Source of the DNA: Alteromonadaceae bacterium
GTDB lineage: Bacteria > Pseudomonadota > Gammaproteobacteria > Enterobacterales > Alteromonadaceae
Assembly: GCA_013373625.1 (NCBI GenBank)
Contig: JABXHM010000003.1
Coordinates: 186,001-250,000, forward strand
DNA: 64,000 nucleotides
Direction of reading: 5' to 3'
The translations under genes and the position numbers were made by a program. How positions within the stretch are numbered: position 1 is the first letter of the stretch; each line of letters opens with the position of its first letter. This document shows positions 17,744 to 26,639 of the stretch, piece by piece. The notes below the pieces were generated by a model, which worked only from the letters and a program-made list of their open reading frames with translations, was not told the origin of the DNA and searched no databases.

Positions 17744-17772
17744 ATTTAACGAGTTTCGCGCTTTTAAGTCAA
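17744..17772 (-). promoter_or_regulatory. Promoter of tRNA-Phe
   Basis: On the minus strand TTGACT (17772-17767) and TTAAAT (17749-17744) are separated by exactly 17 bp. A G/C-rich discriminator follows, as expected for a stringently controlled stable-RNA promoter. The expected start lies about 40 nt before the mature tRNA. Confidence 0.75.
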
Positions 17773-17824
17773 CCGTTTTTTCGAAGAAATTTGTTCGACT
17801 GCGCGTTCTTTAGTCAAATCGCGC

Positions 17825-18103
17825 TTAATTTGACTTATTTGGTGGAACGTAACCTTCAATAGTCGGCTCTTTGCCCTCAAATAAGAAGGCTTCCATTTGC
17901 TCTTCTAAGAACTTTCTGTCAGTGGGTTCCATCATATTGAGCTTCTTTTCGTTAATCAACATCGTTTGTTTTGATTGCCAGTCAGCCCATGCTTGTTTAG
18001 AGATGTTGTCATAAATTCGCTTCCCTAACTCACCGGGATATAGCTGAAAATCGAGCCCGTCAGCTTCCTTGTCAAAATGGGCACAATGTACAGTTCTAGG
18101 CAT
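17825..18103 (-). CDS. yggX: YggX-family iron-trafficking / oxidative-damage protection protein
   Basis: This 92-residue protein matches the YggX family closely: the conserved [28 protein letters not shown] and FLFEGKE are all present, and Cys7 is at the usual place. YggX is a small cytoplasmic protein thought to protect iron-sulfur clusters and take part in iron traffic. It follows mutY by 28 bp, the same pairing as in enteric bacteria, which makes sense because MutY carries a 4Fe-4S cluster. Confidence 0.95.
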   Translation of the reverse strand: MPRTVHCAHFDKEADGLDFQLYPGELGKRIYDNISKQAWADWQSKQTMLINEKKLNMMEPTDRKFLEEQMEAFLFEGKEPTIEGYVPPNKSN

Positions 18104-18131
18104 ATTAATTCTCCGTTGGGCTTTGCCCTCA

Positions 18132-19172
18132 TTATAACTGTTTGGTTAGTCCTGTGAGGATTCTTTTTACTGGTGTGGGTACGCCAACTGTCAGTGACTG
18201 GCTTAAATCAACCCAGCGATGCGTGTCTTCGCTAATTCCAACCGGCAAAGCACCACATTGTATAAGCACTGGCTGAATGTCTAAATGGTAATGGCTAAAC
18301 GTATGGCGAAAAGCCGGTAAAGCCTCTGTATTAATATCATTACCCGTTATCTGCATCAGATCACGCGGTACTCCGCCGTCTAAGTCGCCTTCCACAAAAC
18401 TCCATAAGCCGCCCCATATACCACTTTGTGGTCGCTGGGTGAGCAGCACACTTCCCTGATAAAACGGAATCCACATAATGGTACTTTTCACTGGCAGTGT
18501 TTTTTTAGGCTTTTTGCCGGGATACTCACTTTGCTTACCCTGGGCGTAGGCAATGCAATCATTTTGTAACGGACACTGATCACAAGCAGGTTTACTGCGG
18601 GTGCAGATCATGGCACCTAAGTCCATCATTGCCTGCGTGTAATGGTTGGTCCGGGTAGCTGGGGTGTTTGCAGTTGCGTGCTGCCATAAGGTATCTTCTA
18701 CCGCACGTTTACCTGGCCAGCCTGCTACGGCGTAATACCGGGCCAAAACGCGCTTTACATTGCCATCCAGAATGGGGTGTGACTGCCCACAGGCAATCGA
18801 CAATATAGCCCCCGCCGTGGATCGCCCGATCCCCGGCAACGCCATAACTTGCTCTAACGTCTGCGGAAACTCACCGTTATACTCAGTGGCAATGTGCTGT
18901 GCCGCCTTGTGCAGATTACGCGCCCGTGCATAGTAGCCAAGACCCGTCCACAGGTGCAGTACATCATCTTGTGGTGCATTAGCCAGTGTTACAACGTCAG
19001 GAAAACGCTGCATGAAGCGTTCAAAATACCCAATAACGGTAGTCACCTGAGTTTGCTGCAACATAATCTCTGACACCCATACACGATACGCTGAAATTTG
19101 CTGCTGCCAGGGCAAGTGCTTACGGCCATTGGTGTCGAACCATTTTAAAACCCGGTCTGAAAATGAACTCAC
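18132..19172 (-). CDS. mutY: Adenine DNA glycosylase MutY
   Basis: A 346-residue enzyme that removes adenine mispaired with 8-oxoguanine. Catalytic Glu35 lies in [10 protein letters not shown] and Asp136 in [10 protein letters not shown], with the helix-hairpin-helix [12 protein letters not shown] before it. The cluster ligands C190, C197, C200 and C206 give the C-X6-C-X2-C-X5-C pattern. A Nudix-like C-terminal domain (about 225-340) recognises 8-oxoG. The start is GTG at 19172 with GAGGAG just upstream. It forms an operon with yggX. Confidence 0.97.
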   Translation of the reverse strand: MSSFSDRVLKWFDTNGRKHLPWQQQISAYRVWVSEIMLQQTQVTTVIGYFERFMQRFPDVVTLANAPQDDVLHLWTGLGYYARARNLHKAAQHIATEYNGEFPQTLEQVMALPGIGRSTAGAILSIACGQSHPILDGNVKRVLARYYAVAGWPGKRAVEDTLWQHATANTPATRTNHYTQAMMDLGAMICTRSKPACDQCPLQNDCIAYAQGKQSEYPGKKPKKTLPVKSTIMWIPFYQGSVLLTQRPQSGIWGGLWSFVEGDLDGGVPRDLMQITGNDINTEALPAFRHTFSHYHLDIQPVLIQCGALPVGISEDTHRWVDLSQSLTVGVPTPVKRILTGLTKQL

Positions 19173-19217
19173 ACTGCTCCTCTTTAAATAACGGCCCGTT
19201 TAATTTCGGCCCTGAGT

Positions 19218-19254
19218 GTATCAGTGATTGCACCAATACCGTAGTGCCTGATAC
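19218..19254. promoter_or_regulatory. Nested dyad in the mutY / hydrolase divergent promoter
   Basis: GTATCAG (19218-19224) and CTGATAC (19248-19254) are exact inverted repeats, with a second pair GCAC/GTGC nested inside. The element lies between the divergent starts of mutY and the alpha/beta hydrolase gene. It may be an operator or an mRNA leader hairpin. Confidence 0.45.
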
Positions 19255-19284
19255 GCTCGCGTTGTTAAAATTAAAGGACAGACT

Positions 19285-19974
19285 ATGCGTTACGTATTTT
19301 TACCCGGTACCTTATGTGATGAACGGGTATGGTTACCAGTATGGAAGCAACTGAGTCTGCCCGGCCGTGCCTATGTTCCGTTGCAATGGGCAAACTCGTT
19401 AGAAGAAATGCTTGCGCTTACCTCTGATCGCACCGATCCAGACGGCAGAAGCCATCTCATTGGTCACTCCATGGGCGGGTATATCGCCGCCTTATGGGCG
19501 CTCACTTATCCGCAAAAGGTTGCCTCGCTAACCCTTATGGGCTATTCCCCCACAGGCTTGCCAGAGAACGAAGTGACCCGCCGCAAACAACTCCTGCAGC
19601 AACTTTCCACAGGCAAGATCAACGTCACTGCAAAAAGCTATTTGCAGAATATGCTGTTGGCGCAGCATCAGGCGGCACTGCTGCCTGTACTCACCGACAT
19701 GGCGGATGATTTAGGCAGCGCCACGCTGAAAGCACATATTCAAAGTACCACGCCACGCAAAAATCTCACTACGGCATTACGTCAGCTGGAATGCCCGGTA
19801 AATATTGTTGCTGCCCGACAGGATAACGTGGCCCCTTTGCCGGCAATGCAAGCCGCTTGTAAACAAATTACAGGGGCCAATTTAACGGTAATAGAAAATA
19901 GCGGCCATATGATGCATCTTGAACAACCCAGGGCCGTTGCTGAGTTACTTGAAACATTATTGCGGCCGCTTTAA
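19285..19974 (+). CDS. Alpha/beta-hydrolase
   Basis: A 229-residue hydrolase of the BioH/MenH-like size class. The nucleophile elbow GHSMGG holds the catalytic serine near residue 62. An aspartate in VAARQDNVAP and a histidine in ENSGHMMHLEQP near the end complete the triad. It begins 112 bp from mutY on the other strand with an AAGGA ribosome binding site. It overlaps the 3' end of the convergent Nudix gene by 18 bp. The substrate is unknown, probably an ester or thioester. Confidence 0.85.
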   Translation: MRYVFLPGTLCDERVWLPVWKQLSLPGRAYVPLQWANSLEEMLALTSDRTDPDGRSHLIGHSMGGYIAALWALTYPQKVASLTLMGYSPTGLPENEVTRRKQLLQQLSTGKINVTAKSYLQNMLLAQHQAALLPVLTDMADDLGSATLKAHIQSTTPRKNLTTALRQLECPVNIVAARQDNVAPLPAMQAACKQITGANLTVIENSGHMMHLEQPRAVAELLETLLRPL

Positions 19975-20469
19975 GTAAGCCGCAATAGCCTGCCCGCCAG
20001 ATGTAAACGCCATGTCTAAGGCGCCACATTGTGCCGTGCTTACCCAGGTTATATCTTGCACTTCTGTTTTATCGGCAGTGAGGTTTGGTCGGCTGGCTAA
20101 TGTCACAGTATAAAAAATATCAAGTGTGGGATATTCCAGCGCTTTATAAGCATAAAGGTTAGGCCAGGCACCAAGATACCGGAGTGGGCAGTTCAACTCA
20201 AATGCCAGTTCTTCCTGACACTCGCGGAATAATGCCTGTTCGGCCGTCTCTCCCGGATTTACAAAGCCGCCGGGCAAGTCCCACATACCAGCTTTGGGTG
20301 CCTTGCTGCGTTTAACCAATAATATATGTTGTTGATGCACCAACACCACACCTACCGCTGCTGCGGCATTTCGAAATAGTTCAAAATCACATTGCTCGCA
20401 GCAATATTGATTGCCATCATGACTACTCAACGCGAGGCTACCGCAACGCGGGCAATAATTCTTCGACAT
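19957..20469 (-). CDS. Nudix hydrolase with N-terminal zinc ribbon
   Basis: A 170-residue protein. CPRCGS and CCEQCD at 6-28 form a small zinc ribbon. The Nudix box is GGFVNPGETAEQALF followed by RECQEEL; the usual glycine near the end of the motif is replaced by alanine. The layout matches Nudix hydrolases that cleave NADH, ADP-ribose or related dinucleotides; the substrate cannot be read from sequence. It sits between trmB (divergent) and the alpha/beta hydrolase (convergent). Confidence 0.88.
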   Translation of the reverse strand: MSKNYCPRCGSLALSSHDGNQYCCEQCDFELFRNAAAAVGVVLVHQQHILLVKRSKAPKAGMWDLPGGFVNPGETAEQALFRECQEELAFELNCPLRYLGAWPNLYAYKALEYPTLDIFYTVTLASRPNLTADKTEVQDITWVSTAQCGALDMAFTSGGQAIAAYLKRPQ

Positions 20470-20594
20470 GCTGGTATAATCCTCTACCTTGGCTTACGTT
20501 TAAACTAGCGTATATGCGGGTTATAGCCGTTGATCGTTGCAATTTTATACGCGACGTGGATAATGCCGCTGCAATTAACAGGTGACAGGTTACC

Positions 20595-21314
20595 ATGAGA
20601 CAATTTAAATCTCAGGCCGAGGCAGAAGCTGCCGGTGTCTACATCAGTAAAATAAAAAGTTTTGTAAAGCGTGAAGGCCGTTTAACTAAGGCTCAGGAGC
20701 GCGCTTTAGATGAATTCTGGCCCACTAAAGGCATCGACTACGAGCCCTCTGAGCTTGATTTTAGTGCGGTGTTTAACCGCTCAGCACCAGTAGTACTGGA
20801 AATTGGCTTTGGTATGGGTAAATCATTAGTCACAATGGCTCATGAGGCACCGGAACTGGACTTTATTGGTATAGAAGTACATCGCCCTGGTGTGGGCGCT
20901 TGTCTGGCGGATGCGGGGGAACTTAGTATAGAGAACCTTCGGGTAATGGAACACGATGCCGTTGAAGTGCTCAAAAACATGATACCAGATGCCAGCCTGC
21001 ACCGATTACAGCTGTTTTTTCCTGATCCGTGGCACAAAAAGCGCCACCACAAACGCCGCATTGTGCAACCAGAATTTGTCGAACTGGTGCGAACCAAGCT
21101 GGCCATTGGCGGTACATTTCATATGGCAACCGATTGGCAGCCGTATGCAGAACATATGGCAGCTGTCATGAATAGCGCAACCGGTTATCGCAACACTGCC
21201 AGCGAAGGTGATTATGTAGACCGCCCTGAGTATCGGCCCATCACCAAGTTTGAGGTGCGTGGTCAAAAGCTTGGTCACGGCGTATGGGATCTTATTTTCG
21301 AGCGCAATCAATGA
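20595..21314 (+). CDS. trmB: tRNA (guanine-N7-)-methyltransferase TrmB
   Basis: A 239-residue SAM enzyme that makes m7G46 in tRNA. The SAM-binding motif is [11 protein letters not shown], followed by [10 protein letters not shown]. The catalytic stretch [15 protein letters not shown] and the conserved [11 protein letters not shown] are intact. The ATG at 20595 has an AGG ribosome binding site. The stop codon overlaps the next start as ATGA, so translation with rsmC is coupled. In enteric bacteria trmB also lies divergent to mutY. Confidence 0.96.
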   Translation: MRQFKSQAEAEAAGVYISKIKSFVKREGRLTKAQERALDEFWPTKGIDYEPSELDFSAVFNRSAPVVLEIGFGMGKSLVTMAHEAPELDFIGIEVHRPGVGACLADAGELSIENLRVMEHDAVEVLKNMIPDASLHRLQLFFPDPWHKKRHHKRRIVQPEFVELVRTKLAIGGTFHMATDWQPYAEHMAAVMNSATGYRNTASEGDYVDRPEYRPITKFEVRGQKLGHGVWDLIFERNQ

Positions 21315-22396
21315 ACCTGTCACCACAAAGCCAGTTAATAAAACGTAATATTGAACAGTTCGACAACGGTAACTGGCTTATTATTAATCCGGACGATGCC
21401 GGATTATTTAGCTTGCTGTCAGCCGTTCAGCTAACGGTATTGCATCAGTATTTTGATGTCTTCAGCCAGGCTGGCGGCACAACATCAGCAATAACCTTTG
21501 ATAGTCGCGACATTGTTGCCGACAGCAGTAACCTGTGTGTGGAAAGAACAAACGGCCTGCACACCCATGTATTTGCACCGTATCTATCCGCAGTGCAAAC
21601 CAGCGATGTGCTAATATTCATGCCGAAGTCAAAAGCGCATCTTTCGATGCTGATACACATGGCTGCAGCGCTGTGTGGAAATGGCTGTCGGGTCCATGTT
21701 GTGGGCGAAAATAAGGGTGGCATTAAAAGTGCGGGCAAAGTCCTGAAGCCATTAGGCGATGTCAGTAAAGTAGACTCAGCGCGTCATTGCAGTTGGTTAA
21801 CCTGCGATGTTACAGCCGCCCCTGCACAGTTTGACATTAACCACTGGTCAGCCATTGATACATACACCCATAACGGTCACCAATGGCAGGTGTATTCTCT
21901 TCCTGGCGTATTCAGCCATAGCGAATTGGATCATGGCACTGCCATGTTGCTAAATAAACTACCGTCCACACTGTCTGGCAAAGTACTGGATTTTGCATGT
22001 GGGGCGGGGGTCATTGCCAGCTACTTGCAAACGTTAGACTGCAAAGCCTCTTTTGAATTGCTCGATGTCAGCGCACTAGCCTTGTGGAGCAGTGCCCAGA
22101 CACTGGCTTTAAACAACTGTCAGGGCATCATCATTGCAGCTGATACCTTGCAAGGTGTAGAAACCCGCTACAAAACCATTGTTACTAATCCGCCCTTTCA
22201 CACTGGCGTAAAAACTGACTATCGCATTACTCGTGAGTTTATTAACACTGCGAAGCAACACCTTATATCCAAAGGCAAACTGTTTCTTGTTGCAAACCGT
22301 TTTCTGCCTTACAGCGAATTATTAGAAGAGCAATTCGCTCAACCGGCCATGTTGGCTCAGGATAATCGCTTCGCGGTATACTTTGTGCAAAGTTAA
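21311..22396 (+). CDS. rsmC: 16S rRNA (guanine1207-N2)-methyltransferase RsmC
   Basis: This is a 361-residue protein, counted from the ATG at 21311 that overlaps the trmB stop. The N-terminal half is a degenerate methyltransferase domain. The C-terminal half has the SAM motif [11 protein letters not shown] and the RsmC signature [12 protein letters not shown] plus [11 protein letters not shown]. It methylates G1207 of 16S rRNA. The upstream in-frame ATG at 21284 would overlap trmB by 31 bp and is less likely. Confidence 0.9.
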   Translation: MNLSPQSQLIKRNIEQFDNGNWLIINPDDAGLFSLLSAVQLTVLHQYFDVFSQAGGTTSAITFDSRDIVADSSNLCVERTNGLHTHVFAPYLSAVQTSDVLIFMPKSKAHLSMLIHMAAALCGNGCRVHVVGENKGGIKSAGKVLKPLGDVSKVDSARHCSWLTCDVTAAPAQFDINHWSAIDTYTHNGHQWQVYSLPGVFSHSELDHGTAMLLNKLPSTLSGKVLDFACGAGVIASYLQTLDCKASFELLDVSALALWSSAQTLALNNCQGIIIAADTLQGVETRYKTIVTNPPFHTGVKTDYRITREFINTAKQHLISKGKLFLVANRFLPYSELLEEQFAQPAMLAQDNRFAVYFVQS

Positions 22397-22467
22397 CCTT
22401 TCAAAAACCGTCTTATGTGGTAATTTGATAACAGCGATGAGCAGGATTTACCACGTAGGAGAACAGT

Positions 22468-23892
22468 GTGAACATCGTCTTTGCTATTTCAGAAGTTGAG
22501 GATTTGGTAAAAACCGGCGGCCTGGCAGATGTCGGCAAAGCGTTGCCCATAGCACTTAAAGAGATGGCGCAAAACGTCTGTATATTTATGCCTTACTACC
22601 GTGCTATCGCCGAACAATTTCCGCTATCTGAGTCATGCGCAAGTCAAACGGTGTTCGCACAAAGCAAAGTCTATCATTACACTATCCGCCAACTTAATTG
22701 GCATGGCATTACTCTATACTTTATTGATTACCCTGAGTACTTTGATCGAGAAGGGCTCTACAATAACGGCTACGAAGGCTATCGTGATAATGGCGAGCGG
22801 TTTAGTTTTTTTTGTGCGGCAGTATTAAACGCACTTCAGGCGTTGAGTATCCAGCCAGATATTATTCATTGCCATGACTGGCATACCGCCATGTTGCCCT
22901 TTTTAATGCGCAACGATAACAGCGGCTACTTTACCCACACAAAATCGGTATTTACCATTCATAATGCTGCCTTTCAGGGCGTGCATCGTATTGATGAGAT
23001 CCCACTTCTGCATCATCACCCGGCAATTAGCAGTCAGGTTCATGGCGGTTATATCAACTTGCTGCAGTCAGCCATAGAGTGCGCCGACAAAATTACCACC
23101 GTCAGTCCCAACTATGCACGCGAATTACTCACTGACTTAGGCAGTCACGGTCTGCACGATCGTCTAATGCAGCGCCAACATGACTTGTCGGGTATTTTAA
23201 ATGGCTGCGACTACACGCAGTGGAATCCGATGTCTGATGACTATATTCCAAACCATTATAGCAGTGACGATTTTAGCGGTAAGGCGCAATGCAAACGTCA
23301 GTTGCAGCGTCAGACGGGCCTGACAATCGACGCTAAGGTGCCGCTATTTGGTATGGTATGCCGGTTAACCGAACAAAAAGGATTTGGCTATCTTGTTCCT
23401 ATCCTTGAACGGCTCATCAGGCACAAGCTGCAATTGGTTATCATTGGTACCGGCGATCCCAGAGTCTGTCAGGACTTAGGCGAGTTTGCGGAGCAACATC
23501 CTGAGCAATTCTCGTTTATTAATGGTTTCAGCACAGAGCATGCTCACCTAATTGAAGCCGGTGCCGACTTCTTCCTCATGCCGTCACAATTTGAACCCTG
23601 CGGACTCAATCAAATGTACAGTCTGGCTTATGGAACCGTACCGATAGTTCGGGCTGTAGGGGGCTTAAAAGACACTGTCATCGATCCTGAGCATCATCCA
23701 CAGGAAGCCACTGGCTTTGTATTTGACCAACCTAGTCCGGATGCACTGCTAAACTGTATCCGACGCGCATTGCTGGCATATCATGAATGTCCGGCTTCGT
23801 TTCGTGCCATGCAGCAACGAGGTATGCAAACTCGTTTTACCTGGCAGGCCTCTGCGCAGCAATATTTAGCGCTGTATCAAAGCTTACAATAG
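22468..23892 (+). CDS. glgA: Glycogen synthase GlgA
   Basis: A 474-residue GT5 ADP-glucose starch/glycogen synthase. The N-terminal KTGGLADV binds ADP-glucose, HDWHTAMLPF lies in the first Rossmann domain, and PSQFEPCGLNQMYSLAYGT in the second carries the catalytic E-X7-E region. The start is GTG at 22468 with AGGAG just upstream. No glgB, glgC or glgP accompanies it here, so the rest of the pathway must be elsewhere. Confidence 0.94.
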   Translation: MNIVFAISEVEDLVKTGGLADVGKALPIALKEMAQNVCIFMPYYRAIAEQFPLSESCASQTVFAQSKVYHYTIRQLNWHGITLYFIDYPEYFDREGLYNNGYEGYRDNGERFSFFCAAVLNALQALSIQPDIIHCHDWHTAMLPFLMRNDNSGYFTHTKSVFTIHNAAFQGVHRIDEIPLLHHHPAISSQVHGGYINLLQSAIECADKITTVSPNYARELLTDLGSHGLHDRLMQRQHDLSGILNGCDYTQWNPMSDDYIPNHYSSDDFSGKAQCKRQLQRQTGLTIDAKVPLFGMVCRLTEQKGFGYLVPILERLIRHKLQLVIIGTGDPRVCQDLGEFAEQHPEQFSFINGFSTEHAHLIEAGADFFLMPSQFEPCGLNQMYSLAYGTVPIVRAVGGLKDTVIDPEHHPQEATGFVFDQPSPDALLNCIRRALLAYHECPASFRAMQQRGMQTRFTWQASAQQYLALYQSLQ

Positions 23893-24014
23893 AACGAGGC
23901 AAATCAGACACACATCGCAATACACTATGGGTTTGGTTGTCGCTTTCTTTTTTGCAGTTTTACCATTTTTAGGCCAATATTAACGTACGCATTTACTTGG
24001 GTTTTCCTTACGCA

Positions 24015-25670
24015 ATGTCGCAGTCTCGCGCCAGGTTATCAATAAAAAACACGCTGTTGTGGCTAGTCATTACTAGTGCTGGCGGTGCATTATTGGTCTC
24101 CACAATCATTACAAATTACCTTCAGCACGAAGAGGTTAAACAGCAACTCCTAGATAATGTCCATTCGCTGGCCGCCATGCTGGCAGCAACAGCGAAACCC
24201 ATTTTACTCACTGATTCTGCTAATTTTGAGGCGAAATTGCTGCAAAATGAACACTTGGCGCAAGTTCTCAGTGGACTAGAAAGTTATCCTGCTGTTCTGA
24301 ATGCACATATTTACAGTGCAAAAGAATTGGACACTCCCGAATTACGAGCGCCTTACACGAATTCAGCGGCCACCCCTGTAAACAGTAAAATCAATGAAAT
24401 GGCTCGATATTTTACGGCAAGAATAAGTAAACAAGAAAATGTTGTTGAAATTGTAAGGCCGATTAATCAAAACGAAACAACACTCGGGTATGTCTACCTC
24501 AGAGTCTCAGCAGACTTTTACCACCGTTTTGTTTCCGACATTTTAATTGTACAAGGGACCGTATTTATACTGGTACTGCTGATCGCAATTATGATTGCCT
24601 TTAAGTATAGCCAAATGCTAATTAGTCCCATACAAAGCATTGTTATGCTGCTACAAAAAGTAGGCCGAACACGCGATTACTCCATTCGTTTTACACAAAG
24701 CCATATCCGCGAATATAACCTCATGTTGGATGCAATCAATTTGTTGCTATCAAGAGTTGAGGAGTATGTAGAAAAACAACAACTCGCAGAGCATCAACAC
24801 CGGGAACTCAACAGTCGGTTAGAAGATGAAGTAAGTCAGCGGACTGTCGCACTTAAAAGCGCCAATTCAGAGCTCATTAGCACACTGGAAAAGCTTCACC
24901 AGTTTCAGCATCAAATTGTCGAAAATGAAAAAATGGCATCACTGGGTGATATGGTTGCCGGCGTTGCTCACGAGGTTAATACACCAATAGGGTTAGGTAT
25001 AACAGCTTCCACTATGATGCTCGACAGGCTCGCCGTCATTGATCAGCAATTCAAAGACAAAACTCTCAAGGCCAGCAGTATGCAGCGATTCATTAGCGAA
25101 AGCCGTGAAAACCTGAATATCATTTACCGCAACCTTGATCGGGCTGCGCAGCTTATATCAAGCTTTAAGCAAGTGGCTGTCGACCAATCGAGCGAAGAGC
25201 CGCGGGATATCAATGTACGGCAATTGATAGATGAAACCTTAATGTCTTTGCAGCCAAGGTTAAAGAAAGTCAGCCATCAGATAAGTATTGAATGTGCCCC
25301 CACGCTTAACGTCACCTGTAAAGCCGGCCCGTTGAATCAGATATTAATCAATTTAGTCATGAACTCTTTAATCCATGCCTTTGAAAATATTGAAGTTGGC
25401 CATATTGATATAAAAGTCAGTTTGACGGATGAACAAAAGCTGAAAATAATTTACAGTGACAATGGTAATGGCATCCCCGATGGTATAAAAAACCGTATTT
25501 TTGATCCCTTTGTTACAACAAAACGTGGGCAAGGCGGTTCCGGACTAGGAATGCATTTGGTATTTAACTTGGTAACTCAAGCGCTTAATGGCAATATAAG
25601 GCTTCACAGCGAAAAAGGTAAAGGCGTTGAATTTACCGTGATAATTCCAGTCGGTTTGAAAAAGCAATAA
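24015..25670 (+). CDS. Membrane sensor histidine kinase
   Basis: A 551-residue kinase from the ATG at 24015; a TTG 18 bp earlier is possible. Membrane helices at 14-35 and 178-199 enclose a periplasmic domain of about 140 residues, similar to CHASE8-type sensors. A HAMP-like linker and coiled coil follow. His319 in KMASLGDMVAGVAHEVNTP is the phosphorylation site of an HPK4-like subclass. The ATPase domain has NLVMNSLIHAF, DNGNGIPD and GSGLGMHLV. There is no receiver or HPt domain, so it is not ArcB. It lies 148 bp upstream of arcA on the same strand. Confidence 0.92.
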   Translation: MSQSRARLSIKNTLLWLVITSAGGALLVSTIITNYLQHEEVKQQLLDNVHSLAAMLAATAKPILLTDSANFEAKLLQNEHLAQVLSGLESYPAVLNAHIYSAKELDTPELRAPYTNSAATPVNSKINEMARYFTARISKQENVVEIVRPINQNETTLGYVYLRVSADFYHRFVSDILIVQGTVFILVLLIAIMIAFKYSQMLISPIQSIVMLLQKVGRTRDYSIRFTQSHIREYNLMLDAINLLLSRVEEYVEKQQLAEHQHRELNSRLEDEVSQRTVALKSANSELISTLEKLHQFQHQIVENEKMASLGDMVAGVAHEVNTPIGLGITASTMMLDRLAVIDQQFKDKTLKASSMQRFISESRENLNIIYRNLDRAAQLISSFKQVAVDQSSEEPRDINVRQLIDETLMSLQPRLKKVSHQISIECAPTLNVTCKAGPLNQILINLVMNSLIHAFENIEVGHIDIKVSLTDEQKLKIIYSDNGNGIPDGIKNRIFDPFVTTKRGQGGSGLGMHLVFNLVTQALNGNIRLHSEKGKGVEFTVIIPVGLKKQ

Positions 25671-25818
25671 GGTTATTTGCCGGTATTTTCTTGAAACAAT
25701 CGGTCATTGGTAATATTTTTACGAAATTGGCCAATTATTTACAAGATAAAAAGATCGATATCAATAAAATCTGATAAACTTTGTACAGAGTACTAATATT
25801 TGTAAATAGAGTGTAAAC

Positions 25819-26526
25819 ATGCAAACGCCCAATATATTAATTGTAGAAGATGAAGTGGTCACCCGAACCACACTAAAGAGTTTGTTTGAAGCCGAAGGGT
25901 ATAACGTTTTCGAAGCTGAAAACGGCGAACAAATGCATGACTTTTTTGAAAACCATACCATAAACCTGGTTATTATGGATATTAACCTGCCGGGTAAAAA
26001 TGGACTGATTCTGGCTCGTGAAGTACGTGACCGCAAGAATATTGGCTTAATATTCCTGACCGGCCGTGATAACGATGTTGACAGAATCTTAGGACTTGAA
26101 ATTGGTGCAGATGATTATCTGACTAAACCATTCAATCCTCGCGAGCTGACTATTCGTGCGCGCAATCTGCTGAGTAGAACCACCAGCAGTACCGAAGATG
26201 ATGACTTACCCAGCCGCGTAAGCTTTAATGGCTGGACGCTTGATGGTGACAGCCGTTCATTAATTGCACCAAGTGGTAATGAATTTCGTTTACCGCGCAG
26301 TGAGTTCAGAGCATTGCACCTGTTTTTAAGTAATCCAGGTAAAATCCTGACTCGTGAACAGCTGATCATGGAAATGACCGGCCGGGAACTGCGACCCAAT
26401 GACCGTACCGTCGATGTGACCATCAGACGTATCCGCAAACATTTTGAATCAGAACCTAATGATGAAGAATTGATTGTGACTATCCACGGCGAAGGCTATC
26501 GCTTCTGCGGTTCGGTAGACAGCTAA
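25819..26526 (+). CDS. arcA: Response regulator ArcA
   Basis: A 235-residue OmpR-family regulator whose sequence follows enteric ArcA very closely, from [12 protein letters not shown] to [11 protein letters not shown]. Asp54 in VIMDINLPG is the phospho-acceptor, Lys in [18 protein letters not shown] completes the receiver site, and the winged helix contains [18 protein letters not shown]. ArcA controls respiratory and fermentative genes when oxygen falls. Its usual kinase ArcB is not in the window. The gene has its own 148-bp upstream region and a hairpin terminator after it. Confidence 0.96.
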   Translation: MQTPNILIVEDEVVTRTTLKSLFEAEGYNVFEAENGEQMHDFFENHTINLVIMDINLPGKNGLILAREVRDRKNIGLIFLTGRDNDVDRILGLEIGADDYLTKPFNPRELTIRARNLLSRTTSSTEDDDLPSRVSFNGWTLDGDSRSLIAPSGNEFRLPRSEFRALHLFLSNPGKILTREQLIMEMTGRELRPNDRTVDVTIRRIRKHFESEPNDEELIVTIHGEGYRFCGSVDS

Positions 26527-26554
26527 TTACTTAACAAACGCTCATTTACATTCT

Positions 26555-26592
26555 CATGTTGCCAGCGCCTGTCACACAGGCGCTGACGCATG
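26555..26592. terminator. Hairpin terminator between arcA and the TPR gene
   Basis: CAGCGCCTGT and ACAGGCGCTG form a perfect 10-bp stem around a 3-nt loop, extended by outer CATG/CATG arms. It is followed on the plus strand by TATTTTAATTT. The two flanking genes converge on it, so it may act in both directions. Confidence 0.75.
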
Positions 26593-26639
26593 TATTTTAA
26601 TTTGCTGTTTATTTAAACACGCACTCTTTATATGCGTTT

